NCBI GenBank assembly: GCA_916048095.2
Contig: OU696590.1
Coordinates: forward strand, 4,549,049-4,613,048
Source of the DNA: Sacculina carcini
Taxonomy: Eukaryota; Arthropoda; Thecostraca; Sacculinidae
DNA: 64,000 bases
Direction: 5' to 3'
Positions 1-16,147 of the stretch are shown in pieces. Positions within the stretch are counted from its first letter, which is position 1, and every line of letters starts with the position of its first letter. Position numbers and translations under genes: made by a program. The notes under the pieces are model-generated. The model made no database searches, was not told the origin of the DNA, and worked only from the letters and a program-made list of their open reading frames with translations.

Positions 1-1245
<1,245 letters not shown>

Positions 1246-1343
1246 TCAGAGAATCGAACACCGCGATAACCAACTGCTCAAACTCTTTCTGGGAACCTCG
1301 TCCTTCAGCTGGTGCGTGGTCCGCGTTTGATTGGCACTCTCCT

Positions 1344-1385
<42 letters not shown>

Positions 1386-4300
1386 ACACAAGTTGGTGTC
1401 AATGTTGAACACATGCGCCGCTAGACGTTCATACTGAGCCTCCACACCACTTGCCCCACACTAACATTGTGTCACTATAGACAGAACGGACTGCAACAGT
1501 CGAACAACTGCCAATTCAGCAATGAAACTAAAAATGAGGCCAACAACGAAACAGGAGAACAGCAAGCACAAAGAAAACAGCCAGTAAAGACCAGGCACGC
1601 ACCATTTTCTTCTCCATTTTCAGCTTGATATCTTTGGCGAGGCTGAAGAAGGCCTCTTCGACATTGATCGAAGCCTTGGCTGACGTCTCCATGAAACCGA
1701 TGCCATATTCAGACGCCAATTGTTCGCCACGCTGCTTGGAGACCTTAAATTAACACCAGCACAAACACAAACAAGCATGACAACAACGTTCGTCCGTATC
1801 GGTCACGACAGCAGAGCACAATGTTTGAACAATATTATCTTGAACTGTATGATTAAATATGGCGCCAACAAACATTGAACAAATGATGAACTGTAACAAT
1901 TCATTCCACCCTCACCACACACGGGCATACACGCACACACAGACAGACACACACACACAGACAGACACACACCTGTCGCTTGTCGGTCATGTCGCACTTG
2001 TTAGCCAGAATCATTTTTTCGACGTCGGCCGACGCGTGCTCCTCGATGTTGCGGATCCAGTTTTTGATGTTGTCGAACGACTTCTCGCTGGTGATGTCGT
2101 ACACGAGCAGGATGCCCATGGCGCCGCGGTAGTAGGCCGTCGTGATGGTGCGAAATCGCTCCTGTCCAGCCGTGTCCCTGCAACACACACACACACACAC
2201 ACACAAATCAAACAGAAACAATTACATAATCATAGATGGATTGTGTATACACAGACACCAGAAGTCCACCACTATACTGTGAGTTGATATTGGATATCGG
2301 AGTTGATGTGAGGCTGGCATACACAAGCATGACATACAAATGTGGACATGCCTGTCAACCAACACTCAAGCAAAGTACACGTACCATATCTGAAGTTTGA
2401 TCTTTTTTCCATCCAGCTCAATTGTTCTGATTTTGAAGTCAATACCTAGAGGCAAGAATACACACAGAATACAGTAGCATGAAGGCACGAACATAACACT
2501 GTGACATGCGTCTGACGCCAAAAATCACCTCCATACTTCACCATTAATTTCCATGTTCCCAAACACACATACTACATATCCCATATGCCCACAACACACA
2601 AGCTGGCATTGAAGATGATTGGCGATGAGACGTTTTGTCTGTGAACACTTGAATTTCATGATCAACATCAACATGTATTCTTTATAGCTCACATAAATAT
2701 ACAAGTGCGCATACACAGATAAATAGAAAAATACATTCGCAACGATCAATTTCAAAGCCAGCACTGACTAACACAATTACAAGAACAAAGAATGAAATGA
2801 GAATATACTAAGATTAATACACAAACATGCATATGATCAAAATACACATGCCATCAAACTGGCATCAAACCGGAATATACATAAATACACACACACACAC
2901 ATATATCTATCTAAATATATATATATATATATATATGAAGTTCTCGACATATATGAAGAGAGAGAAGAAAACACAAATGACTGCCACTTTAGTCAAACGT
3001 TTCGGTCTTGAGACCTTCGTCAGTGACTATAGACAGATCAGTCTATCGATCAGAATATAGACAGACGGATAGACAGACTGATGTGTGCAGGGCGTATACA
3101 CCTACATACATACACAGAGATAAGACACATTTAAACACACAGATAAATATACACATATGCAGGATGCATACACATACATACACACATTCATCTCACATAC
3201 ATGTTACAAAAACATAAACTATTTCGGAATAGCACAATTATACAGACGCGTAGTGAGTGAGGGAGAGGGAGAGGTTGGATCAAACGACAAATGCGGCATA
3301 TGATCAAAGAGGGCAGGCGTGAACATGCGATCAGAAGTAGCGCACAACATATGAGGAGGAAGAGAATTGAAGAGACGAGGAGCGAAACGTGAAAAGAATT
3401 AGCTGGCCAGGTCGACTGGTTGATGGCGCGTGAATGAACAAGAGAAAGAGGATAACGAGATGCATTGATAGACTTGGAAATAAGACTAGACAGATAATCA
3501 GACTGCTGGGAATCATGCCAGATATTGTAAGACAGCACGGACGAAAGTGGATGCGAGGAATTATAGGAAGCCAACATAGCTCAGAAAGAAAATTAGAAGT
3601 ATGCCGGCAAGGAAGAGCAGATAGTACAAAGCGACACGACTGGCTTATTACTCGCTGGAGATCACAGATAGAATATTGAGGAGCGTGAACGTATAGAGAA
3701 CACAGTAATCAATGTGGGGAAAAATTAGGGAGAAACCCAGCTAATTGCAGATAGTCGATCGAGGAAAGGACGGATAGGATACAAAGATCGTAGGATGAGA
3801 CGACACGTTCTCACAACAGAGGTAATATTTGATACCACACCAAGAGGTAACACCACACCAAAAACACGCACACATTCACTAACAGGAAATGGAAGAAGTA
3901 TAATTATTACTAGGTGAATTTCTCGAAGATTGTTTTTCACTGTGCACTATTTCGATTAGTATTGTAGCAAAAGGTCAGAGGTTCGGGGTCAGAGCCAAGA
4001 GCGTCGGCCTTGCGCATGCATACGCACATTTATCATTGTAAACCCAGTAGATGCCAACGCTGATAGTTTCCAGCTGCTTGCATAGTAACCAGCTGCAGAT
4101 ACGGAAACTGCTTGCATAGTGACCAGCATGGAGACGCGTATTTCACAACGTACTTGTTGCAGTGCACTGTTCTCATCTTGTTGTCTTCTACAACTATGTG
4201 TGTTTTTATCAATTCAAATTCGTTTCTTTTTTGTTTTAATGACATATTCACATTTACTTTGATTTAACAACTGAATTTATTTAATTTATCAGTGCTGTTG

Positions 4301-6011
4301 GCGAAAATGAAGCGATAGCTCATTAAGAAGTGAGGAATCAAAGAAAAATGTCAAGAACCACTGAGCTAGATAGTGTGGTAGGCGGTTTGTGTTTACTATT
4401 TGTGGGAAAGACAAGACAAGATTATGCTGAATAGGTTATGCTAGACTAGGACACACACAAAAGAACTTAGGCTACAATATAATTCAACCGACCCAATACA
4501 ATTATTCTACAATCCACTGTGTTTGAACTGGGCATCAAGAGTTATCGCGACATACCATTTTAAGAGGCCTTCTACACGACTATTCGACCAACAACAGATA
4601 TCAGCAAGAATAACCCTGATACATCTTCAACAATACCCGAAAACTCTTAGAAGAAGATAGACAACAGTGTGCTCACCAGGAAGAAAGACACCGTGAAGAA
4701 AAGATGCATTGATGAGATCAAGAATCGGGAGCCAAAAGTACCACGAAATCAGAAATAGCGCGGAAATTCAGTGGATCAGCAAAGGATGAAGATATTCTAG
4801 TAGTGGAAAGAAGTGAGCACACATCTGCTATACGTTGTAAGTTGAGTTGTATAAGTTGTATAAGTATAAGTTGAGAAAAAGAAGAAAATTCACCGAAAGA
4901 GCTAGTATGAGTCAATGGGGAACTGAGAGTAGGCTATTTAGACAAGGCGGTAGAAATTTTATTATAATAAAAGTAAGCAACATCGCCAGCACATATAGGG
5001 CAGAATGCACATGTAGATTTCGCACCGTGTTAAGAGTGTTAAGAGTAGACTATAAAGCTGACGGGGAGCGAGAAAGAGAAGAAAGTTTAGTTCTGAAATA
5101 AGAGTGCTCAGCCTGGGGTAGAGGTGAAAGATAGGATGAGCGTTGGGAACAATACAGGGACCAAGAAAGAGGAGAGCGCCTCCAGCGTCGACTGGAGGCG
5201 CCTTAGGTCAGATAATTGAGGCGAAAACCAAGGAGGACTGATAGATACTTCCTCGCATCGAGAGAGTAGAGGAAACAGTTATTGTTAGGAGTATTTTGAT
5301 TACTTTTTAATTTACTTTCTTAATTGTTATTGTTACAGTTAGGAGTTATTGATTTTAGAGAGGGCATTCGAAAAGACAGAATAAAACTGAGATAAGTAAG
5401 CAAAGTGAAATGAAGAAAGAGGTACATGAGATGATAAGAGATGATTTGATAAGATCAATATTTTTAGAACGGTGAAATGGAGAAAGGCGATATCAAGCAA
5501 TGGGGTGAAATGGCCTCTGGAGTACAGAAAGAAGAAAGCTGTGATCGGAGAGAGATAGATATGTACGTGCACATGAACACAAGAAGTGGGAGTGTCAGCA
5601 GGTAATACAGGCTGTGGAAACAAGAGAAGATCAATAATGCGTCCTGAGAGATGAGTAGGGAAATAAATAGGTGAGACAAGGCCATGAGACCATGAGCGAC
5701 AGAAACTTGCGAGAACAAGAAAAAAGGCCGGCAGAGTCGACCAAACCAATTTGAAGCGAATAGACTTATGTCACAATTCATAGCTCACAAATAACGCATC
5801 CAGTTCAGTTCCGTTCAGTGTACCCAATAGGTTTGGTGGATAACTGTCTAACTGTCTGTGATACAACTATCTAACTGTCTGTCTTACCAATGGTAGAAAT
5901 GAAAGTAGAGTTAAAAGCGTCCTCCGAGAACCTGAATAAAACGCATGTTTTTCCCACACCGGAATCACCGATAAGAAGCAGCTTAAACAAGTAATCGTAC
6001 GTTTTAGCCAT
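1246..6011 (-). CDS. Rab8: Rab8 small GTPase, complete, 5 coding exons
   Basis: This is a Rab-family GTPase that directs vesicles from the trans-Golgi and recycling endosomes to the plasma membrane and cilium. Exons on the minus strand are 5888-6011, 2385-2445, 1973-2177, 1603-1743 and 1246-1341. All have GT/AG borders and matching phases and give 208 aa (human Rab8A is 207). The sequence shows the P-loop GDSGVGKT (residues 15-22), switch I around T40, WDTAGQE (62-68), NKCD (121-124) and ETSAK (149-153). The C-terminus WLSRCSIL ends in the CaaX-like box CSIL, expected to be geranylgeranylated. The start [10 protein letters not shown] and the switch region fit Rab8 better than Rab10, which begins MAKKTYDLL. 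The last exon is only 31 residues and is read in a different frame from the longest open stretch there. Intron 1 (2446-5887) holds LINE fragments. Everything expected of an active GTPase is present. Confidence 0.96.
3227..3700 (-). mobile_element. LINE 3' end (L2/CR1-like) inside Rab8 intron
   Basis: On the minus strand a frame near 3390-3227 reads [14 protein letters not shown] and later ends [10 protein letters not shown] before a stop. The pattern matches the C-terminal tail of L2/CR1-type LINE polymerases (typically FGPRLWNSLP...SFK...L). Only the tail is recognisable; the reverse transcriptase core is absent, as expected for a 5'-truncated or decayed copy. The upstream boundary is approximate. 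Confidence 0.55.
5320..5790 (-). mobile_element. Degenerate LINE 3' fragment inside Rab8 intron
   Basis: The minus strand carries Ser/Leu/Phe-rich broken frames (for example [13 protein letters not shown]) that resemble the C-terminal tail of the LINE at 3227-3700 and at 47466-47720. No catalytic motif survives. The assignment rests on pattern similarity only. Confidence 0.35.
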
Positions 6012-6659
6012 TTCAAAGGCAAAGACTAAAACGAGACTATAATACTCTGAAACACAAGAAAACGCTGGAAACAAACAACGAATGGGTGTGTATATTCTGT
6101 TAGTAGAGCGTTATTATTGTCTTTCTGAACAACTGGACGAGTGATATTGAAATATATTTCTTGTGTTCTTAAGTTAACAAAAACTAAAAACTAGTATGCA
6201 AATGTGCAAATGTCAAAACTAAGGTTCCTCTACAAAACATATCATTAAGTAATTAACGATCACACATTGTAGGATTCAAATTCGCAGTTCTAATGATATT
6301 GATTTTAATTAAATTACTATAATACACATATCGCAGACTTATAAATTCCTATTATTTTTATACCTATACTTCTATGGTATAAGCCACAGAAAATTTAGAC
6401 TTTAATGACTCACTCCAAACACCTTGTTGGCTTGTTGCGGTTGAGGTTGTTTATATTAATTGCTGCTTTAAATTTGTTTTAGGTGATTTGTATTATTGAA
6501 AACCTATGTCTGAGTCTTGTCTCAATTGTTTAAAATACAGTGGTAAGTGGGAAATGTAACTTGGTGACATTGTGATCGTTCATTTTCGCCAGTTGGTTTT
6601 AGCATTTTATATATTGTGGATCAACTCTAATTTTGGCCAATTATTTACACATTTTATTT
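6012..6659. other. 5' flank of Rab8
   Basis: The region upstream of the Rab8 start codon is AT-rich, without repeats or coding sequence that I can recognise. It presumably holds the Rab8 5' UTR and promoter. No TATA-like element stands out. Confidence 0.5.
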
Positions 6660-6909
6660 CTAGTTGAGTCTACTGAGGTGGTTGTTGTATATCGTTTCGA
6701 GAGTTTTCGGGTTGGCTTCAGGTAACGAGTGGCGTTCCGCAAGGCTCAGTCCTTGGACCATTACTTTTTCTGGCTTACAACAATGATATGGTCGACAGCC
6801 TCGAGTCAACTGCCAGTTTGTTTGCTGACGACGCAAAGATATATAGAGTCCTGAGGACCGAGGATGACACGGAAGCCCTCCACCGAGACATGCAACTTTT
6901 GGGAGACTG
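6660..6909 (+). mobile_element. L2/CR1-like LINE, left part (split by RTE-like LINE)
   Basis: From about 6718 the plus strand encodes the reverse transcriptase core: SGVPQGSVLGPLLFL, then a catalytic box SLFADDAKIY and RDMQLLGD. The reading stops at 6909, where another element is inserted, and resumes in the same frame at 10051 (WRDKWLLSFNAAKC). The LINE is 5'-truncated near 6660, so the endonuclease domain and the first half of the RT are missing. It lies between the divergent genes Rab8 and Crk. Confidence 0.85.
6900..6909. repeat. Target site duplication, left copy
   Basis: The 10 bases tgggagactg are repeated exactly at 10051-10060, bracketing the RTE-like LINE. Confidence 0.85.
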
Positions 6910-9900
6910 ATGATGATGATGATGATGCGAAGAGTGACATATGCAAAAAAGGCACACATCTCGCCCGTAGCAACAATCAGATCAGCCGTGTTACAGCGTT
7001 TTCAGGAGGTTGGCCCACCGGACACTGTCTTTGGCCTGAGTCGCCGCCTCTGCTGTCGTGATGCCTATCTCTGTGAGGTCGTCGTCCAGCACTTGACGCA
7101 GGGTTTGGCGACTGGCTCTGCCTCTGCGCAGGGGTTCTGTTGGTGCGTTGACAAAAACGATTGCCATCGGCGACTCGGGTCGGCGCAGTACATGCCCAAG
7201 CAACTGGCGGCCGACAACTTGCTGGTGGCGTACAGGGCTGCACTGGAGATAGTTTGTGGGTAGCGCACATTAATACAATACCTCAACAGTGCCCGCTGTC
7301 CGGCGTTGACTTCTGCCTCCAGAGTTTTCGTCAGCGACCAGCTTTCACCGCCGTACAACAGTACGGTCTGTACACACGCGCGAAAAAGCTTCACTTTGCA
7401 GGCCGTTGAAATGTCAGATCTCCACGCTGCACTTAACTTTCGAGCTGCAACCCACGCCAGCTGACGTCTGTGGTGGAATGCACTCTTGCTGTTGGGAACA
7501 TCACTGCCCAGGTAGCGACACTCGGAGACTGTCGGCAGTGGCGCACCCGAGCTTGTGTGTACAACAGGGCTACCTGATACACTGCATCCAATCAGCGAGA
7601 CCGTGCATTTTTTCTCGTTCAGAGTCAGGCCGACAGAAACAGCTGCGCGCTCTAAGCGGTGCATCTGGCGCTGAGCAGCGGCGGGAGTGTCGGCAAGAAT
7701 TACAACATCGTCAGCGTATGCCAGCGTCGTGATCTTGACCATTGGGTGTCGTGATGAGAGGCGCCGACGCACTGTGAAACCGTCTTCCTCGGTCAGGCTG
7801 CTCCTGAGCACGTAGTCAATGCATAACACGAAAAGATAGGGCGCCAATGTATCGCCCTGTAACACCCCAGAAGTGGTGTTAAACGGTGCTGTCTCGCCGA
7901 GCGCTGTGCGCACAGTGGCGGTTGATCCATTATACAAACACATTATGCTGTCGACCAGGGCACTGTTGCGGCAGTAAAACTGGAGCACCTGTTTCATTGC
8001 AAAACGGTTGATGCTATCGAATGCTTTTTGGAAGTCTAATGCAATCGCACATAACGACTTTTTCCTCACAGTGGCGTCCTCCATGCACATTTTGAGACAG
8101 ATAATTTGTTCTGTTGTGCCTATGTTGGGACGAAAACCAGACTGTGCGGGTAGAATATTGCTGTCGATATGCTCGCGTAAACGATTTAACATCACTCGAT
8201 TATAGAGTTTGGTGGCAGATGGCATCAGCGAGATTCCTCGGAGGTTATGCAGCTCCATGTTGCCAGATTTCTTCGGAATGGTTATTATTACTGACCTGAG
8301 CCATTCTTCTGGTGGGCATGCGTAGTTTACAACGCTGTTCACAAAGGGCAGCAGCAGATGCGTCAGCTCGTCGACCTTCCAAACGTCCACTGGGATGCCG
8401 TCGAACCCTGCTGATTTACCGCACGCCGCAGAATTGACAGCCGAAGTCAGCTCGCAGAGCGATACTTCGTGATGTGACATGACAGGCATATCTGGTAGTG
8501 AAGCAGGCTGCTGTAACTCTTCGGATTGAGTCTGTCGGTTCAAAAGCTCCGAAAAGTGACGCATTGTCGAATTTATGCGTTCGTCGATGCTCTCGGCTGA
8601 CGTGATGCTCGGAGCCGCTCGTTTTCTGCCGCTAAGATCGTTGATCATCTGCCACATGGAGGCACTTCTGCCTGCCTCGAGATGAAGCATGATTTGCTCC
8701 GCCATGCGGCGCACTGTGTTTTCTTGATGCAGTGTGTGTGCTTGCAACAATCGGTTGACTTTCAGTAACTGCTCATCGCTATTATGCGTCAGAGCTGCTC
8801 GCCGGAGGGCAGCGATTTCTGGGTTGTTCCAGAGTGACGATCGTCGACCTCTACGCTGCTTTGGAATCGTACAGTCGGCCGCGAAACGGAATGCTGCAGT
8901 CAAATCACCGAAGTCGCCACCATTCCTGACAATGCGATTGTTCACAGTCGCAACAAACCTTCCCCGCGTGCCGCACTTCCACAGACCGCTCCAGTCAGGT
9001 CTTGCGATCGGACTGGGCCGCTGGTGCCGGCGCCACAGCTGTGTCTTCAATGTGCAAACAATCAAAGCATGGTCGGAGATCACACATTTGGGTCGGATTA
9101 CACGCACACGGCCCATTATGCGGCGGTATCTATCACCGATGAAAATGTAGTCTAAGCGTGCCTTGCGTTGACGTGGGCCGAAAAATGTTGGCAAGTGACT
9201 TCGCTTAAGCCGCATATAGCCGTTGACCGGAGTAAGTTCACTACTAACAGCAAAAGTGTCGACAGCTTTTGTGTGTTCTGAGTTGTATTGTGGGTAGCCA
9301 TGGAGCGTACGCACACAATTTGACAAGTCTGCGTTAAAATCTCCGGCCAGACATGAGACGTCACGTCGTGGTCGGGTTTCTAAGTACGATGACAGAACGT
9401 CCAGACATTCCATTGTAGTTGTAAGGTCATTGGCACACGCAGTTGGCATGTAAACAGAGGCGACATGAAGGCGGTTTTTGGCGAGTTGAAAGGTAGCCGC
9501 GGCGATTCTCTCGTGTAGAGCTTCGAACTTTAACAACGCCTGTGATGCTGTCGGTGATAGTAGGAAACCAACACCGCCGACGCCTGCCTGTGAAGCGGAC
9601 GCGAACCAAAAAGTCCATCCGGCTGATACGTGCACGGAAGTGAAAACATTGCCCGAATTGGGTTGTGTTGCTGGTAAGAACCGCCGGTGTTCCTGCACCG
9701 CGATTATGTGGATACGCAGATCGGCACCAAGTCGAGCCAACTCCTGCAGTTTTCGGTCATCTGTAAGAGAACGGACGTTGAAAGTTGCTACGGCGTTTGC
9801 ATGGGCTGGGTGGACAGCCTCATGGCCCCGGATGGCACTCCGCGGGTCCAACGAGCGAGCGCTCCTGGAACCTGGCCTGCGCCCATGCGGGTGCGTGCGC

Positions 9901-10050
9901 CCACAGCGATGAGCCATTAAGCACATACACACACAAACAGACACAACGCACACAATTCACAGAGACAAACACTCGGAGCCGCAGTCACCGCCAGCGAGGA
10001 CAAAGCACGCACACGTGCTCACCCCACGGCTGCGCGCACACGACTGAGAC
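6910..10050 (-). mobile_element. RTE-like LINE, nearly full length, inserted antisense
   Basis: The 3.1 kb element runs on the minus strand. A long open frame has real ATGs at 9927 or 9918 and is open to 7065. It encodes an AP-endonuclease domain (start VATFNVRSLTDD, GDFNADL, end SDHALIV) and a reverse transcriptase (GISLMPSATKLYNR, ALDFQKAFDSI, SGVLQGDTLAP, catalytic LAYADDVVIL). The conserved C-terminal tail (LLGHVLRRPESP, then DSVRWANLL) lies in another frame at about 7203-6991. A frameshift near 7200 therefore separates it from the main frame; otherwise the copy looks recent. The 3' end at 6910-6927 is an (ATG)n/(CAT)n microsatellite tail, typical of RTE-type LINEs. Exact 10-base duplications flank it. 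Confidence 0.88.
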
Positions 10051-10850
10051 TGGGAGACTGGCGCGACAAATGGTTGCTTTCATTCAACGCAGCCAAATGT
10101 AAAACAATGCATTTCGGCCGGAATAACCAACAAGAGGTGTACTAAACAACAGGAGGCTTGGAGAGACAACACAGGAGAGGGACCTTGGGATAATTGTGGC
10201 TCACAATCTCCAATCCTCGGCCCACGTCCCATCGGTGGCAGCCAAGGCAAACAGCATGTTGGGCATCATCAAGAGAAACTTTAGTGTGCTCACCAAGGAC
10301 ATTCTGCTGCCCCTGTACATCTGTCTTGTCCGAACCATCTTGGACTACGGAGCCCAGGCTTGGTCCCCTCACCTGGTGCGTGATATTCAGGCCCTGGAGA
10401 GAGTACAGAGGAGGGTCACTAAGCTGGTCCCGGGACTGGCCCAGCTGCCCTATGAGGGGTGGTGCCGTCAACTTGGACTACAGACACTGGAGGCAAGGAG
10501 AGTGAGAGGCGACATGATAGAACATTTCAAGCTGTTGCACCACTACGAGGACGTCCCCTAATCGAGGTTCTTCCAACTGAACACCAACCAGCGACGTGGC
10601 CACTCTCTCAGGCTCAACAAACCGGACCACTGGCGGACCACCATGAAGGGGAACTGGTTTGCCCTCAGTGTCATTGATCCATGGAACGCCCTCCCAGAAA
10701 CTGTAGTTACGGCACCATCAATAGCCACATTCAAGGCTACGACAGGCACTTAGGTCTCGGACAGGTGGCTGACAGGTCCTAGAGGTGGGGATCACCACAA
10801 GAAGGTCACTTCTTATTTCCCCACTATTTTTTCATAGGTAAGCATTCATA
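10051..10850 (+). mobile_element. L2/CR1-like LINE, right part and 3' end
   Basis: This continues the LINE at 6660-6909: KCKTMHFGRN, then ERDLGIIVAHNLQSSAHV, LDYGAQAWSPHL, LERVQRRVTK and, after one frame change near 10560, RGHSLRLNKPDHWR and WNALPETVVTAPS. These are the RT thumb and C-terminal tail of L2/CR1-type elements. The tail ends with two copies of a 14-base unit (attcataggtaagc) near 10834-10860, resembling the short 3' repeats of this group. About 120 bp separates it from the Crk start codon. Confidence 0.85.
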
Positions 10851-10980
10851 GGTAAGCGTTGATTTCAGACTGGTTGTTTGCAGACTTGAAGCGTGGTGTC
10901 GTTGGTGTGAGCGTTGTCCTGGCTCTGGTACTTATGTACCGTTGGCGGTGAGTCGGCGCTTCTCACGGATTTAGCACAGA

Positions 10981-14900
<3,920 letters not shown>

Positions 14901-15172
14901 GACTGCCTGTCATAGCTGTGCGTGTTTGTGTGTGTTTGTGTCTACTCCTCACGTTCGCTCTCTCTCACACATAGTCTACCTCTGTCCGTTTCCTTGTTAC
15001 GCGTCTTAGTAATGAGGTAATTAATTGTTCAATTAACTGGTATGATAAGTTATTAATTGATTAATTGGTAATTAATTGTTCGGTTAATTACTGCATCTTT
15101 GTTCGGCTTTCATTCGGACTGCACGTTTCTCGCGCGCTTCATATTGTGCTGCTTTTTGGCTGGCTTTGTACT

Positions 15173-15215
<43 letters not shown>

Positions 15216-15367
15216 TTTCCCTCTGTCTGCCCTATCTTGCCGTTTCTTATCATTGATATCATTGTACGTGTGTGTGGCTCCCTCGCACTCGTGATTTTGG
15301 TGTTGGAACATTTTCAACATTTTCAACAAATGCATCAGACTATGTACGTCTTCGTGTGCGTGCATGC

Positions 15368-15432
<65 letters not shown>

Positions 15433-16066
15433 CTTGTATGTTTTAGGCATTTATAGTCGAGAGGGTGTGCTACATATACGTGTGTGTGTGTGTGTGTGGT
15501 GTTTTTACATATGCTTCTTGTGTGTGGTGTTCTCATGTTTTGTACAATACTGGGTGCTAATGACATTCGTGAAGTGTGTATGTATGTATGTATGTATGTA
15601 TGTGTGTGTATGTGCATGTTTTGATATATGCTCAACTTTGTATGCTAATTCATGGATCGTAAAGTACATTATCACATGTTTGCTAACTTGGCTTCTGTTG
15701 GAGCGTGGTTTGTTTGCGTAGTTCTTTTGTCGTCTCCATTAGACAGTTAACAGGGGCGGATGGGGAAATTGACAAGCTAGGTGAGGAGGCAAGATGTATT
15801 GGACGAGAGGACGGCCGAACCCCCTGTATCCGCCCCTGGCAATCAACATTGTGTGATTGTGCATTTCCACTAGAAAAAGACCATTCGGGCAGCACTGCCC
15901 CACTGGCTCGCATAATGTCAGCGTGTTGGCGTATTTGTTTTCGACAGATATCAGTCGAACCTTCATCTTTCTGTTGACCCATCACCGAAGATTACAATAT
16001 TTAACCCATCACCGAAGGTTAACATAATTGACGTAGAAAACGGAGGAACGCGGAGACAAATGATTT
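14901..16066. other. Convergent 3' region between Crk and the chitin-binding gene
   Basis: Only simple repeats and a small MITE-like element are seen: (TC)n at about 15173-15202, (TA)n at 15368-15414, GT runs near 15415-15497 and (TATG)n near 15577-15604. A near-perfect direct repeat of acccatcaccgaag occurs at 15977 and 16004. No coding sequence is recognised. Confidence 0.7.
15751..15838. mobile_element. Tiny MITE-like element, 88 bp
   Basis: It is bounded by perfect 11-base inverted repeats, caggggcggat and atccgcccctg. The CAGGGGCGG start is typical of hAT-derived MITEs. Flanking 8-mers agree only partly (5 of 8), so the duplication is uncertain. Confidence 0.5.
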
Positions 16067-16072
16067 TTTATT
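16067..16072 (-). other. Candidate polyadenylation signal of the chitin-binding gene
   Basis: AATAAA on the minus strand, about 76 bases after the stop codon at 16148. Confidence 0.5.
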
Positions 16073-16147
16073 TCAATAAGATTATGTCATTGTGGTCAAG
16101 TTTTAGACTTAATATTCAATGTGAACACGAGAATAGTAGCAATACGT

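Larger units (their letters stand above)
2446..5887 (-). other. Rab8 intron 1 with LINE debris
   Basis: This 3.4 kb intron contains microsatellites at about 2888-2936 and at least two LINE 3' ends in the same orientation as the gene, listed separately. The stretch between them (about 3700-5300) is purine-rich on the plus strand, with no recognisable coding potential. It may be older LINE sequence. Confidence 0.7.

Noticed and set aside
6991-9953. A large host gene with endonuclease domain on the minus strand
   Set aside because: Endonuclease plus reverse transcriptase, microsatellite tail and target site duplication identify a LINE.
15084-15635. 183-codon minus-strand frame
   Set aside because: Made of (TA)n, (GA)n and (CA)n repeats, with no domain and no splice-supported partner.
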